A DNA stretch of 64,000 nucleotides from Sphingomonas sp. Root241 (GTDB taxonomy: Bacteria; Pseudomonadota; Alphaproteobacteria; Sphingomonadales; Sphingomonadaceae): the NCBI RefSeq assembly GCF_001428865.1, contig NZ_LMIV01000001.1, forward strand, positions 1,609,996-1,673,995, written 5' to 3'. The position numbers and the translations under genes were made by a program. The first letter of the stretch is position 1; each line of letters begins with the position of its first letter. Of the stretch, positions 27,529 to 37,022 are shown piece by piece. The notes beneath the pieces are model-generated. The model did no database searches and was not told the DNA's origin. It saw only the letters and a program-made list of their open reading frames with translations.

Positions 27529-28163
27529 TGGAAAACGATCCGCATATCGCCGGCCTTACCGGCCGCGTGGTCCACGACGAAATCGTGGCCGCCCGCGCTC
27601 CCTGGATGCACCGCGTGCGTGCCGGGGAAACGCTCCGCATCATCGACCTCGAAGGCAATCAGGCCGTCGATTTCCTGCTCTACGCCACCGACGAGGATGC
27701 CGAGCGCTACAGCGCACAGGACACGGTCGCCGCGCAGGCCAACATCTTCCTGCGTACCGGCAGCGTGCTGCTCTCCAGCGAAGGCCGGCCGATGATGACG
27801 ATCACCGGCACGTCGGTCGAGTATCACGACACGATCGGCGGTGCGTGCTCGTGCGAGTCCAACAGCCTGCGCTACGGCCATCACACCAAGGCGCAGCACA
27901 GCTGCGTCGACAATTTCCTCGAAGCCAATCTGCGCGACGGCCGCGGCAAGCGCGACATGGTCTCGAACGTCAATTTCTTCATGAACGTGCCCGTCGAGGC
28001 GGACGGTGCGCTCGGCATCGTCGACGGCATTTCGGCACCGGGCCTTTCCGTCGACCTTCGCGCCGAGATGGACGTGACCGTCGTCGTCTCGAATTGCCCG
28101 CAGATCAACAATCCCTGCAACGGTTTCAATCCCACGCCAGTCCGCATGATCGTGACCGCATGA
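27528..28163 (+). CDS. DUF1989 protein, putative carboxyguanidine deiminase subunit (smaller)
   Basis: A 211-residue cytosolic paralogue of the preceding protein. It shares the core LRIIDLEGNQAVDFLLYATD and the cysteine/histidine segment GGACSCESNSLRYGHHTKAQHSCVDNF, a likely metal site. Start and upstream stop overlap (TGATG), and its own TGA overlaps the carboxylase ATG (ATGA), so all three are coupled. Together with the larger subunit it should turn carboxyguanidine into allophanate. Activity is inferred from family work on guanidine carboxylase clusters. Confidence 0.85.
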   Translation: MENDPHIAGLTGRVVHDEIVAARAPWMHRVRAGETLRIIDLEGNQAVDFLLYATDEDAERYSAQDTVAAQANIFLRTGSVLLSSEGRPMMTITGTSVEYHDTIGGACSCESNSLRYGHHTKAQHSCVDNFLEANLRDGRGKRDMVSNVNFFMNVPVEADGALGIVDGISAPGLSVDLRAEMDVTVVVSNCPQINNPCNGFNPTPVRMIVTA

Positions 28164-31100
28164 ACTTCGGCACCGTCCTGATCGCCAATCGCGGGGCGAT
28201 CGCCTGCCGGATCATCCGCACGCTGCGCAACATGGGCATTCGCTCGGTCGCCGTCTTCTCCGACGCCGACGAGGCGTCGCGCCATGTCGCTGAAGCCGAT
28301 GTGGCCGTGCGGATCGGCCCGGGCCCGGCCGCGGAAAGTTACCTCGACACTGCGCGCATTCTCGCCGCCGCACGCGAGACCGGCGCCGATGCGATCCATC
28401 CGGGCTATGGCTTCCTCTCGGAGAATGCCGACTTTGCCGAGGCCTGCGCCGCGGCTGGCATCGTCTTCATTGGGCCGAAGCCGGACAATATCCGCGCCTT
28501 CGGCCTGAAGCACAGCGCCCGCGCCCTCGCCGAGGCCGAAGGGGTGCCGCTCGCGCCCGGCACCGGGCTGCTGGCGGATGCGGAGGCGGCAATCGAAGCC
28601 GCGGCGCGGATCGGCTATCCCGTGATGCTCAAGGCGACCGCCGGCGGCGGCGGCATCGGCATGCGCGTATGCGCCGATCCCGCGGCGGTGCGCGAGGGCT
28701 ATGCCGCGGTGGCGCGGCTCGGCGCCGGCAATTTCGGCGACGCCGGCCTGTTCCTCGAGCGCTTCGTGCCTCGCGCCCGGCATGTCGAAGTGCAGATCTT
28801 CGGCGACGGCACGGGCCGCGTCGTCGCGCTCGGCGAGCGCGACTGCTCGCTCCAGCGCCGCAACCAGAAAGTGATCGAGGAGGCCCCTGCCCCCAATCTT
28901 CCCGAGCATGTCCGCACCGCGCTGACCGAAGCGGCGGTGCGGCTGGGAGCGGCGGCTCGCTATCGCTCGGCCGGAACGGTCGAATTCCTCTACGACGCAG
29001 AGCGGCAGGACTGGTTCTTCCTGGAGGTGAATACGCGGCTCCAGGTCGAGCATGGCGTGACCGAGGAAGTGACCGGCATCGACCTGGTCGAGTGGATGGT
29101 CCGCGGCGCGGCCGGCGACTACGCCTTTCTCGACGTCCCCGTCCCGGCCCCGCGCGGCTGGTCGATCCAGGCGCGGCTCTATGCCGAGGACCCCGCGGTC
29201 GATTTCCGGCCCGCCGCAGGTTTGCTCACCGAAGTCGCCTTCCCGGGCGAGGCGCGGATCGAGACCTGGGTCGAGAGCGGGGCGAAGGTCTCGCCCTTCT
29301 ACGACCCGATGATCGCCAAGCTGATCGTGCGCGGGAAGGATCGCGACGCCGCGGTTACGGCGATGCAGGCGGCGCTCGACGCGACGCGTCTGGCCGGTAT
29401 CGAGACGAACCTGCGCTGGCTGCGCGACGTGGCGCGCACCGACGATTTCGTGTCAGGCGACGTCTCCACGCGCTCGCTCGAGCGGGTCGAGCATCATCCG
29501 CGCAGTATCTCCGTGCAGGCGGCCGGCACGCTCACGACCGTGCAGGACTTTCCGGGGCGGATCGGGCTGTGGGATGTCGGCGTGCCGCCGTCCGGACCGA
29601 TGGACGCGCGCGCCTTCCGGCTGGGCAACGCGCTGCTCGGGAATGATGCGGCGGCCACCGGGCTCGAGATCACGGTGACGGGCCCAACGCTCCGGTTCAA
29701 CACGCCGACGCGCATCTGCCTGACCGGGGCCGAGTTCGATGCCACGCTCGACGGCAAGCCCGTGTCACGCAACCAGGCGCTCACGGTCGACAAGGGCCAG
29801 CTACTGGCGCTCGGCCGCGTCCGCGATGGCGGCATGCGCGGCTATATCCTGTTCGCCGGCGGCCTCGACATTCCCGCCTATCTCGGCAGCGGCAGCACCT
29901 TCGATCTGGGTGAGTTCGGCGGGCATGGCGGCCGCAGATTGCTCGCGGGCGACACCCTTCATTTGGCGCCGCACCCGCCCGCCGTGATCCCCGGCCCGCG
30001 GATGGTCGAGCAGCCGGCCTTCGGCCCGGACTGGACGATCCGCGTGCTCTACGGTCCGCACGGTGCACCCGATTTCTTCGCCCCCGAGGATATCGAGACG
30101 TTCCTCACGGCCGACTGGCGCGTCCATTATAACAGCAACCGTACCGGCGTCCGGCTCATCGGGCCGAAACCCCATTGGGCGCGCCGGGACGGTGGCGAAG
30201 CGGGGCTCCATCCATCCAACATCCACGACAATCCCTATGCGATCGGCGCGCTCGACTTCACGGGCGACATGCCGATCATTCTCGGCCCTGACGGCCCCTC
30301 GCTCGGGGGGTTCGTCTGCCCATTCGTGGTGATCGCGGCCGATCTCTGGAAAATCGGCCAGCTCGCGCCGGGCGACTCCATCCGGTTCGAGAACGTCAGC
30401 CTCGCCGACGCGGATGCGGCGAGCGCAGCCGAAGAGGAATGGATCGAGGGCCGCCCCGCCCGTCCCTCCCTGGAGACCTCCGGCAGCGGATCGGATGCGA
30501 TCCTGGCTGAGATCGCGCCGCAGGGCCGCAGCCCGCGCGTCCTGTATCGCCGGCAGGGCGACCGCAACCTGCTCGTCGAATATGGCCCCATCACGCTGGA
30601 TCTCGAGCTGCGCCTGCGGGTCCATGCCGCCACGACGGCGCTTGCCGCGCTGGAGCTGCCCGGCATTCTCGACATCGTACCCGGCATCCGTTCCTTCCAG
30701 GTCCATATCGACGGCGTGCGCATCCGGGAGGACGCGCTTCTCGACCGGCTGATGGCCATCGAGCAACAGCTCGGCGAACTCGACGATTTCGCGATCCCCT
30801 CGCGCATCGTGCATCTCCCGCTGAGCTGGGACGATCCCGCCATTCACCAGACGATCGAGCGCTACATGGCCGTGGTGCGCGACGACGCGCCCTGGTGCCC
30901 CGACAATATCGAGTTCATCCGTCGCGCAAACGGGCTGGAGAGCGCGGACGACGTCCATCGCACGGTCTTCGACGCGAGCTACCTCGTTTATGGGTTGGGG
31001 GACGTCTATCTGGGCGCGCCGGTAGCGACACCGATCGATCCGCGGCATCGGCTGGTGACGACCAAGTACAATCCGGCGCGCACCTGGACGCCGCCCAATG

Positions 31101-31759
31101 TCGTCGGCATCGGCGGCGCCTATATGTGCATCTACGGGATGGAGGGCCCGGGCGGCTATCAGCTGTTCGGCCGCACCATCCAGGTGTGGAACACTTGGCG
31201 GCAGGGCGGCGCCTTCATCGAAGGCAAGCCCTGGTTGCTGCGCTTCTTCGACCAGATCCGGTTCTTCCCCGTCAGCCATGAGGAACTCACCGAGTGGCGC
31301 CGTGATTTCCCACTCGGCCGCCGCACGATCGAGATCGAGGAGACCGAATTCCGCCTCGCCGACTATCGCGCCTTCCTCGCCGAGAATGCCGAATCGATCA
31401 CGGCGTTCGAAGCGCGCCGCAACGCCGCTTTCGCCGCCGAGCGCGCCGAGTGGGAGCGCCGTGGCGAGTTCGATCGTATCGCGAGCCTGACCGAAGCGGT
31501 CGATGACAAACCTGCCGACGTCATCGTGCTTCCCGAAGGTGCGGAGCTGGTCGAGGCCCCCTTTGGCGGCAGTATCTGGAAGTTGATGAAAGCACCCGGC
31601 GACTTGGTCGCTGCCGGCGAGACCATCGCCGTGATGGAGGCGATGAAGACCGAATTTCCGCTGGTGAGTCCGGCCGCCGGGACGGTGGCGGCCCTCTACG
31701 TCGCCGAGCGGCAAAGCGTCATGCCCGGCGCGCCGATGCTGGCGCTGATCCGCACGTGA
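28160..31759 (+). CDS. Biotin-dependent urea/guanidine carboxylase
   Basis: A 1199-residue multidomain enzyme. Order: biotin carboxylase (about 1-450; ATP-grasp glycine loop ATAGGGGIGMRV, EVNTRLQVEHGVTEE), carboxyltransferase of the urea-carboxylase type (KipA/KipI-like TVQDFPGRIGLWDVGVPPSGPMDARAF near 460-490, then VGIGGAYMCIYGMEGPGGYQLFGRT), and a C-terminal biotin carrier domain with VMEAMKTEF, biotin on Lys1163. It carboxylates guanidine (or urea) with ATP and bicarbonate. The neighbouring DUF1989 pair is what marks guanidine rather than urea as the substrate. The ATG at 28160 overlaps the previous stop; an in-frame opening upstream lies inside the DUF1989 genes. Confidence 0.95.
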   Translation: MNFGTVLIANRGAIACRIIRTLRNMGIRSVAVFSDADEASRHVAEADVAVRIGPGPAAESYLDTARILAAARETGADAIHPGYGFLSENADFAEACAAAGIVFIGPKPDNIRAFGLKHSARALAEAEGVPLAPGTGLLADAEAAIEAAARIGYPVMLKATAGGGGIGMRVCADPAAVREGYAAVARLGAGNFGDAGLFLERFVPRARHVEVQIFGDGTGRVVALGERDCSLQRRNQKVIEEAPAPNLPEHVRTALTEAAVRLGAAARYRSAGTVEFLYDAERQDWFFLEVNTRLQVEHGVTEEVTGIDLVEWMVRGAAGDYAFLDVPVPAPRGWSIQARLYAEDPAVDFRPAAGLLTEVAFPGEARIETWVESGAKVSPFYDPMIAKLIVRGKDRDAAVTAMQAALDATRLAGIETNLRWLRDVARTDDFVSGDVSTRSLERVEHHPRSISVQAAGTLTTVQDFPGRIGLWDVGVPPSGPMDARAFRLGNALLGNDAAATGLEITVTGPTLRFNTPTRICLTGAEFDATLDGKPVSRNQALTVDKGQLLALGRVRDGGMRGYILFAGGLDIPAYLGSGSTFDLGEFGGHGGRRLLAGDTLHLAPHPPAVIPGPRMVEQPAFGPDWTIRVLYGPHGAPDFFAPEDIETFLTADWRVHYNSNRTGVRLIGPKPHWARRDGGEAGLHPSNIHDNPYAIGALDFTGDMPIILGPDGPSLGGFVCPFVVIAADLWKIGQLAPGDSIRFENVSLADADAASAAEEEWIEGRPARPSLETSGSGSDAILAEIAPQGRSPRVLYRRQGDRNLLVEYGPITLDLELRLRVHAATTALAALELPGILDIVPGIRSFQVHIDGVRIREDALLDRLMAIEQQLGELDDFAIPSRIVHLPLSWDDPAIHQTIERYMAVVRDDAPWCPDNIEFIRRANGLESADDVHRTVFDASYLVYGLGDVYLGAPVATPIDPRHRLVTTKYNPARTWTPPNVVGIGGAYMCIYGMEGPGGYQLFGRTIQVWNTWRQGGAFIEGKPWLLRFFDQIRFFPVSHEELTEWRRDFPLGRRTIEIEETEFRLADYRAFLAENAESITAFEARRNAAFAAERAEWERRGEFDRIASLTEAVDDKPADVIVLPEGAELVEAPFGGSIWKLMKAPGDLVAAGETIAVMEAMKTEFPLVSPAAGTVAALYVAERQSVMPGAPMLALIRT

Positions 31760-33507
31760 CGGCACTCGATCGCCTGTCCGTCGAAGCCATCGCCGCCGAC
31801 GTGCGATCGGGGCGCCGCACCGCCGCCGACGTGATGGAAGAGGTCATCCGGCGCCTCGACTGCTATGACGCCGTCCAGCCCGCGGCCTGGATATCCCGCT
31901 TCGACGCCGCCGCGCTCCACGCCGCCGCGGCAGCAGTCGATGAACGGGTCGCCGGCGGCGAAGTGCTGCCGCTTGCCGGTGTGCCGTTCGCGGTGAAGGA
32001 CAATATCGACGTCGCCGGCCTCGACACGACGGCCGCTTGCCCCGCCTTCGCCTACGCGCCGCCGCGATCGGCGACGGTGGTCGAGCGCCTGGTCGCCGCC
32101 GGAGCCATTCCCGTCGGCAAGACCAATCTCGACCAGTTCGCTACCGGCCTCAACGGCACCCGCAGCCCCTATGGCATTCCACGCAACGCCTATAACCGGG
32201 CCTGGGTGAGCGGCGGATCGAGTTCGGGCTCGGCGGTCGCGGTGGCGGCCGGGCTGGTCGCCTTCGCGCTCGGCACCGACACCGCGGGATCGGGCCGCGT
32301 ACCCGCAGCCTTCAATCACCTGATCGGCTTCAAGCCGACACGAGGACGATGGAGCAGCCGCGGGCTCGTCCCCGCCTGCCGGTCGCTCGATTGCATCACG
32401 GTCTTCGCCGGGACGGTCGAGGACGCCGGGCTTGTCGACGACATCGTCGCCGGCTTCGATCGCGAGGACAGCTTCTCGCGCGCGTTCGACGATCTGCCGC
32501 GCGCGCGCCGCCGGATCGGCGTCCCGCGCGTCGACCAGCGCCCCTGGTTCGGCGATATCGAGTCCGGCTTCCTCTACGACGCGGCGCTGGCCGGCCTCGA
32601 TGCCGAGCTGGTCGAGATCGATATGGCGCCGCTCAACGAGGCGGCCCGGCTGCTCTACAACGGCCCCTGGATCGCCGAGCGGACCGCCGCGCTCCAGGAC
32701 CTGCTTCGTGACGACCCGGATGCGATCCATCCGGTGGTCCGCAGCATCGTCGAGGAGGGTCAGGTCTACAGCGCAGTCGATGCCTTCGGGGCAAGCTATC
32801 GGCTTGCCGACCTCGCTCGCGCGGCGGAGGAGATGTGGGCAACGGTCGACCTGCTCGCCTTGCCGACCGCCCCGACCAGCTATCGCGTGGCCGAGATGCT
32901 CGCCGCCCCGATCACGCTCAATGCGAGCCTCGGTGCCTATACCAATTTCGTCAATCTGCTCGACATGGCCGCGCTCGCGGTCCCGACGGGCCGGTATCAC
33001 AGCGGCGTCGGCTTCGGCGTCACGCTGATGGGGCCGGCCGGCAGCGACCGCAGCCTGATTGACCTGGCGAAGACTCTTTTACCCGCGCCGGTGGTTCCGC
33101 CGCGGCTCGATCTGGAGGGACGAATGGAGACTGTGAAGCTAGCCGTCGTGGGCGCGCATCTGAAGGACATGCCGCTGCACTGGCAATTGACCTCCCGCGA
33201 CGCGCGCTTCGTCGGCGAGGCCCGCACCGCTCCCGCCTATCGTCTCTATGCGATAGCGGACAGCGTGCCTCCCAAGCCGGCGCTCGTGCACAGCGGCGAT
33301 GGCGCCGCGATCGCGCTCGAAATCTATGAGCTCGACATGGCGGCGTTCGGCAGCTTCGTCGCCGAGGTCCCGCCCCCCCTCGCGATCGGCACTGTGACGC
33401 TGGAGGACGGCAGCCAGGTCAAGGGCTTCGTCGCGGAGCCGCGCGCGACCGTCAATGCCGAGGACATCACCGCGCTGGGCGGATGGCGGCGCTATCTCCA
33501 GCGATAG
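31756..33507 (+). CDS. atzF: Allophanate hydrolase
   Basis: A 583-residue amidase-signature enzyme that splits allophanate to ammonia and carbon dioxide, the last step of the pathway. The Ser-cisSer-Lys triad is visible: Lys81 in FAVKDNIDVAG, Ser155 in SGGSSSGSA and nucleophile Ser179 in DTAGSGRVPA. The C-terminal part (about 455-583) is the small second domain typical of full-length allophanate hydrolases. The GTG start overlaps the carboxylase TGA (GTGA). The gene symbol follows the usual name for this activity. Confidence 0.93.
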   Translation: MTALDRLSVEAIAADVRSGRRTAADVMEEVIRRLDCYDAVQPAAWISRFDAAALHAAAAAVDERVAGGEVLPLAGVPFAVKDNIDVAGLDTTAACPAFAYAPPRSATVVERLVAAGAIPVGKTNLDQFATGLNGTRSPYGIPRNAYNRAWVSGGSSSGSAVAVAAGLVAFALGTDTAGSGRVPAAFNHLIGFKPTRGRWSSRGLVPACRSLDCITVFAGTVEDAGLVDDIVAGFDREDSFSRAFDDLPRARRRIGVPRVDQRPWFGDIESGFLYDAALAGLDAELVEIDMAPLNEAARLLYNGPWIAERTAALQDLLRDDPDAIHPVVRSIVEEGQVYSAVDAFGASYRLADLARAAEEMWATVDLLALPTAPTSYRVAEMLAAPITLNASLGAYTNFVNLLDMAALAVPTGRYHSGVGFGVTLMGPAGSDRSLIDLAKTLLPAPVVPPRLDLEGRMETVKLAVVGAHLKDMPLHWQLTSRDARFVGEARTAPAYRLYAIADSVPPKPALVHSGDGAAIALEIYELDMAAFGSFVAEVPPPLAIGTVTLEDGSQVKGFVAEPRATVNAEDITALGGWRRYLQR

Positions 33508-33582
33508 ACGCTCGGGACGTATCGAAAATCAACCGGCGGCGCTCCGGCCGGAGTGCGCGCTTTTGTACGGAGTGAAACCAAT

Positions 33583-33924
33583 ATGACCGAAGCCGCCCTG
33601 GGAGCGTCGATCCAGCTGCATGTCCTGGATCTGGCGGGCGACACCCGCGTGATCGAGGGCGCGATCGGCAATTCGCTCATGGAGATCATCCGGTCGGCCG
33701 GGATCGATGATATTCCGGCCTTTTGCGGCGGCTGCTGCTCCTGTGCGAGCTGCCACGTCCACGTCGATCCGGCCTTCGTCTCGATGCTGCCCCCGATGTC
33801 GCAGGACGAAGACGACCTGCTGGACGGCTCGGAGCATCGCGCGGCCGGTTCACGCCTGTCGTGCCAGATTCCGGCATCGGCAGCGCTGAGCGGCATCCGG
33901 CTGACGATCGCCCCGCAGGAGTGA
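33583..33924 (+). CDS. [2Fe-2S] ferredoxin (adrenodoxin type)
   Basis: A 113-residue electron-transfer protein with the adrenodoxin-type cluster ligands Cys48, Cys54, Cys57 (C-x5-C-x2-C in [13 protein letters not shown]) and Cys94, spaced 36 residues after Cys57. Extra cysteines 51 and 52 sit in the loop. The ATG at 33583 follows a GGAG site. It begins 75 bp after the allophanate hydrolase stop and ends 10 bp before bioB, so it may supply electrons to biotin synthase. No oxygenase gene is next to it. Joint transcription with the guanidine genes is likely but not shown. Confidence 0.88.
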   Translation: MTEAALGASIQLHVLDLAGDTRVIEGAIGNSLMEIIRSAGIDDIPAFCGGCCSCASCHVHVDPAFVSMLPPMSQDEDDLLDGSEHRAAGSRLSCQIPASAALSGIRLTIAPQE

Positions 33925-33934
33925 AATAAGCGAG

Positions 33935-34975
33935 ATGCACGACGCAGGCACCCGCGCCGACTGGACCCGCGACGAGATCGCCGCCTTGTTCGACCTGCCG
34001 TTCGGCGAACTGGTGTTCCGTGCGCAGACCGTGCACCGCGCGCATCACGCGCCGGATCAGGTCCAGATGTCGACCCTGTTGTCGATCAAGACCGGCGGCT
34101 GCCCCGAGGATTGCGGCTATTGCAACCAGTCGGTGCATGCCGAGACCGGGCTCAAGGCGACGAAGCTGATGGACGTGCGCGCGGTGCTGCAGGCGGCGGC
34201 GCAGGCGAAGGACAATGGCAGCTCGCGCTTCTGCATGGGCGCGGCGTGGCGCAACCCCAAGGACCGCGACATGCCCGCCATCGTCGAGATGGTGAAGGGT
34301 GTCCGCCAGATGGGGATGGAGACCTGTATGACTTTGGGCATGCTGACGCCTGCCCAGGCGGCGATGCTCGGCGATGCCGGGCTCGATTATTACAACCACA
34401 ATATCGACACGTCGCCCGAGCGCTATGGCGAAGTGATCACCACGCGCAGCTTCGAGGATCGGCTCGACACGCTGGACAATGTCCGCGAGGCGGGGATCAA
34501 CGTCTGCTGCGGCGGCATCGTCGGGATGGGCGAGACGCGCGCGGATCGTGTGGGTTTCGTCCACGCGCTCGCCACGCTGCCGCGGCACCCCGAGAGCGTG
34601 CCGGTCAATGCTTTGGTGCCGGTAAAGGGCACGGTGCTCGGCGACATGCTCGCCGATACGCCGCTCGCCAAGATCGACGATATCGAGTTCGTGCGGACGA
34701 TCGCAGTGGCGCGGATCACGATGCCGGAGTCGATGGTGCGGCTGTCGGCGGGGCGCGAGAGCATGAGCGATGCGACGCAGGCGCTCTGCTTCATGGCGGG
34801 CGCCAATTCGATCTTTACCGGCGACAAATTGCTCACCACGGGCAACGCCGGCGACGACAAGGACGCGGCGCTGTTCGCCAAGCTGGGGCTGACGCCAATG
34901 CGTCACCTGCCCGAACAAGCGACCGATATACGTCCGATGACGTATGCCGCCGCTGCGGGGTCCCCGATATTCTAG
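33935..34975 (+). CDS. bioB: Biotin synthase
   Basis: A 346-residue radical-SAM enzyme that inserts sulfur into dethiobiotin. The [4Fe-4S] site is CPEDCGYC (Cys56, Cys60, Cys63), and the second cluster's ligands lie in the [20 protein letters not shown] and [13 protein letters not shown] segments. Family length is normal. Its position at the end of a biotin-dependent carboxylase operon and beside a ferredoxin is telling: biotin made here would be loaded on Lys1163 of the carboxylase. No other bio genes are in the window. Confidence 0.96.
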   Translation: MHDAGTRADWTRDEIAALFDLPFGELVFRAQTVHRAHHAPDQVQMSTLLSIKTGGCPEDCGYCNQSVHAETGLKATKLMDVRAVLQAAAQAKDNGSSRFCMGAAWRNPKDRDMPAIVEMVKGVRQMGMETCMTLGMLTPAQAAMLGDAGLDYYNHNIDTSPERYGEVITTRSFEDRLDTLDNVREAGINVCCGGIVGMGETRADRVGFVHALATLPRHPESVPVNALVPVKGTVLGDMLADTPLAKIDDIEFVRTIAVARITMPESMVRLSAGRESMSDATQALCFMAGANSIFTGDKLLTTGNAGDDKDAALFAKLGLTPMRHLPEQATDIRPMTYAAAAGSPIF

Positions 34976-35003
34976 AGCCGACACTCGATATCGCGGGGAC
35001 AAG

Positions 35004-35990
35004 ATGGACGGAATTCGCGTCGGCAAGAGAGTGATCGGAGCACAGGCACCGGTAACCGTGGGCTGGGAGAACATCCCCAGGGTGGAAGGCGGCCCGGTGA
35101 AGCAGTTCATCTTCACCTGGTTCCAGCCCACCATGTTGTTCGTGCTGATCGCATTCTGGTACTATGCGCCCAATTCCATCGCCAAGGCATCGACCGCGAT
35201 CGGCATCGGCATCGGCTTCAAGGTGCTGCTGCTGGGGCTCGAATGGGTGAACCCGCGCTACGCGAGCTGGCGCCTGACGTGGAAGGAACTGGTCACCGAC
35301 CTGTTCTATGTCGGGCTCGGCTACACGCTGCTCCGCCTGGCCGACAATTATGTCGGCGACGGCGCCATGATCGAAGCCATCCAGCACTCCTTCGACTGGG
35401 ACAAGTTCGCGTGGTTCATCGGGCTGCCGCTCCTGGTGCAGGCCTTCCTGATCTCGTTCACTTTCGATTTCGGCCAGTACTGGATGCATCGCGGCATGCA
35501 TAACTGGCACCCGCTGTGGCTGACCCACGCGCCGCATCACTATATCACCCAGTTGAACATCAACAAAGGCGCTGTCGGCAATCCGGTAGAACTGTTCCTG
35601 ATCGGACTCGGCATCGGCGGATTCTTCGATTTCCTGCCGCGCGCCGCCCTGCTCGCCGGCTCCATCGGCCTGGCGGTCGGCACTTACCAGCACATCAATG
35701 TCCGCTTCAACTCGCCGCGCTGGTGGCGATTCCTGTTCAACACCACCGAGCATCACAGCCTCCACCATTCGCAGGACTATGAAGCCAGCCGCAGCAATTA
35801 TGCCGGCAGCTGGATCGTCATCGACCGCATGTTCGGCACCTGCGTGGACGGCGAGGCGGAACTGCTCGGGATGGAAGGCGGTCGCCGCATGTCGATCCGC
35901 GAGACGATGGTCTATCCCTTCGTAGAAGGCTGGAAGTCGCTCAAGGAACGATTTGGCCGGCCGGTCGGGATTGCGGTGCCGGCCGAATGA
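35004..35990 (+). CDS. Sterol desaturase / fatty acid hydroxylase family protein
   Basis: A 328-residue membrane di-iron enzyme with the same histidine clusters as the protein at 14703-15680: HRGMH and HAPHH in YWMHRGMHNWHPLW-LTHAPHHYITQLN, and HSLHH in TEHHSLHHSQDYEASRS. The two are clear paralogues, similar from FSYIQPAM / FTWFQPTM to the C-terminus. Substrate is unknown: sterol, hopanoid, carotenoid or lipid. The ATG at 35004 follows a weak site; the longer frame from 34944 would overlap the bioB stop. It may end the upstream transcript or have its own promoter. Confidence 0.85.
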   Translation: MDGIRVGKRVIGAQAPVTVGWENIPRVEGGPVKQFIFTWFQPTMLFVLIAFWYYAPNSIAKASTAIGIGIGFKVLLLGLEWVNPRYASWRLTWKELVTDLFYVGLGYTLLRLADNYVGDGAMIEAIQHSFDWDKFAWFIGLPLLVQAFLISFTFDFGQYWMHRGMHNWHPLWLTHAPHHYITQLNINKGAVGNPVELFLIGLGIGGFFDFLPRAALLAGSIGLAVGTYQHINVRFNSPRWWRFLFNTTEHHSLHHSQDYEASRSNYAGSWIVIDRMFGTCVDGEAELLGMEGGRRMSIRETMVYPFVEGWKSLKERFGRPVGIAVPAE

Positions 35991-36097
35991 GCGACCTGCG
36001 TGACATTCGTCGTGTCCAGGCGGGCGCCGCCATGGCCAGTCGGGCTTGGGCCTCGCCGCCACGGCAGCATCGCAAAGCTCGCTCAAAAGGAGATTAT

Positions 36098-36700
36098 GTG
36101 AGCCTGCGTTTCATCGACTGGATCTGGCAGGTCAAAGGCAGCCTGGCGCTCGCTCCCGAGCAATCGGGCGACGATGCCTTTGACAAGCTCGCTCCCCTGT
36201 TCCGCCAGACCGGCACCAGCCACGAACGGACGAACGACACACTGACTTTCCGCAAGAAGGACCCGGCGGCCCAGGACAAGATGTCCGTTTTCGACAGCGG
36301 TGTCTTGCAGATTGAAGAAGGCGCGGCCGGCTCCGTGCTGCGCTATCGGCTGAGCAGCCGGATATTGATGTTCTGCTTCCTGGCGCCGCTGCTGTTTCTG
36401 GGCTTTGCGCAGCTCACCATAGCCCTGAACAAGTTCGAAAATCCGTCGAGCGCGGAATCGAAAAAGTCCGCTAAAAAGGACGTAGTCATTCCGATGAACC
36501 CGATAGACAAGGCTCTCGGCGCACCCGCACCCGAAAAGCCCAAGAAAGAAGAGAAGGGCAAGGATGAGAAAGGCAAGAGCCCCTCGCCCACGCCGGCCTA
36601 TGTCTTTGCGGCGATCTTCGCTGCTCTCTATGTCGTCGGACGCATTCTCGAAGACAGGCTGATCAAGACGCTGTTCAGGAAGAGCCTGCTGGGCTCGTAA
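36098..36700 (+). CDS. Hypothetical membrane protein
   Basis: A 200-residue protein with two membrane helices (about residues 89-107 and near the C-terminus) joined by a Lys/Glu/Pro-rich linker (APAPEKPKKEEKGKDEKGK). The GTG at 36098 is chosen because a strong AAAAGGAGATT site precedes it. The N-terminal third (RFIDWIWQVKGSLALAPEQSGDDAFDKLAPLF) is a soluble domain. No named family is recognised. An in-frame ATG at 35987 lies inside the desaturase stop region and is unlikely to be used. Confidence 0.75.
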   Translation: MSLRFIDWIWQVKGSLALAPEQSGDDAFDKLAPLFRQTGTSHERTNDTLTFRKKDPAAQDKMSVFDSGVLQIEEGAAGSVLRYRLSSRILMFCFLAPLLFLGFAQLTIALNKFENPSSAESKKSAKKDVVIPMNPIDKALGAPAPEKPKKEEKGKDEKGKSPSPTPAYVFAAIFAALYVVGRILEDRLIKTLFRKSLLGS

Positions 36701-36802
36701 CTCCCCGCCCCGGGATCGCCCAGCCGCTCTCCTGCGCGTCCGACCTCGAGCGGCGTGCGCTTGGACGCCTGGAGAGGTTCCGAGCCCCTTAGGAAAGTGA
36801 TG

Positions 36803-36880
<78 letters not shown>

Positions 36881-36946
36881 ACGTCGGGCCGCTTAGAGCT
36901 TCGCGAACCAGGGCACAAGGCATCGAGTGAACTATTACGACCGCGC

Positions 36947-37022
36947 TGGTGGGCCCGGCAGGACTCGAACCCGCAACCTAGCCGTTATGAGCGGCCAGCT
37001 CTAACCATTGAGCTACAGGCCC
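36947..37022 (-). tRNA. tRNA with CAT anticodon, probably tRNA-Ile2
   Basis: A 76-nt tRNA, CCA encoded. Acceptor GGGCCTG pairs with CGGGCCC. The anticodon loop CTCATAA is the sequence typical of the AUA-reading tRNA-Ile2, whose C34 is changed to lysidine, rather than Met. Its 5' end overlaps the stop of the deacetylase-like gene (37013-37022). Confidence 0.93.

Noticed and set aside
29801..31765. Long open frame antisense to the guanidine carboxylase (minus strand, about 650 codons)
   Set aside because: It mirrors a well-supported enzyme gene; high GC makes stops rare on the opposite strand, and its translation has no recognisable domain.
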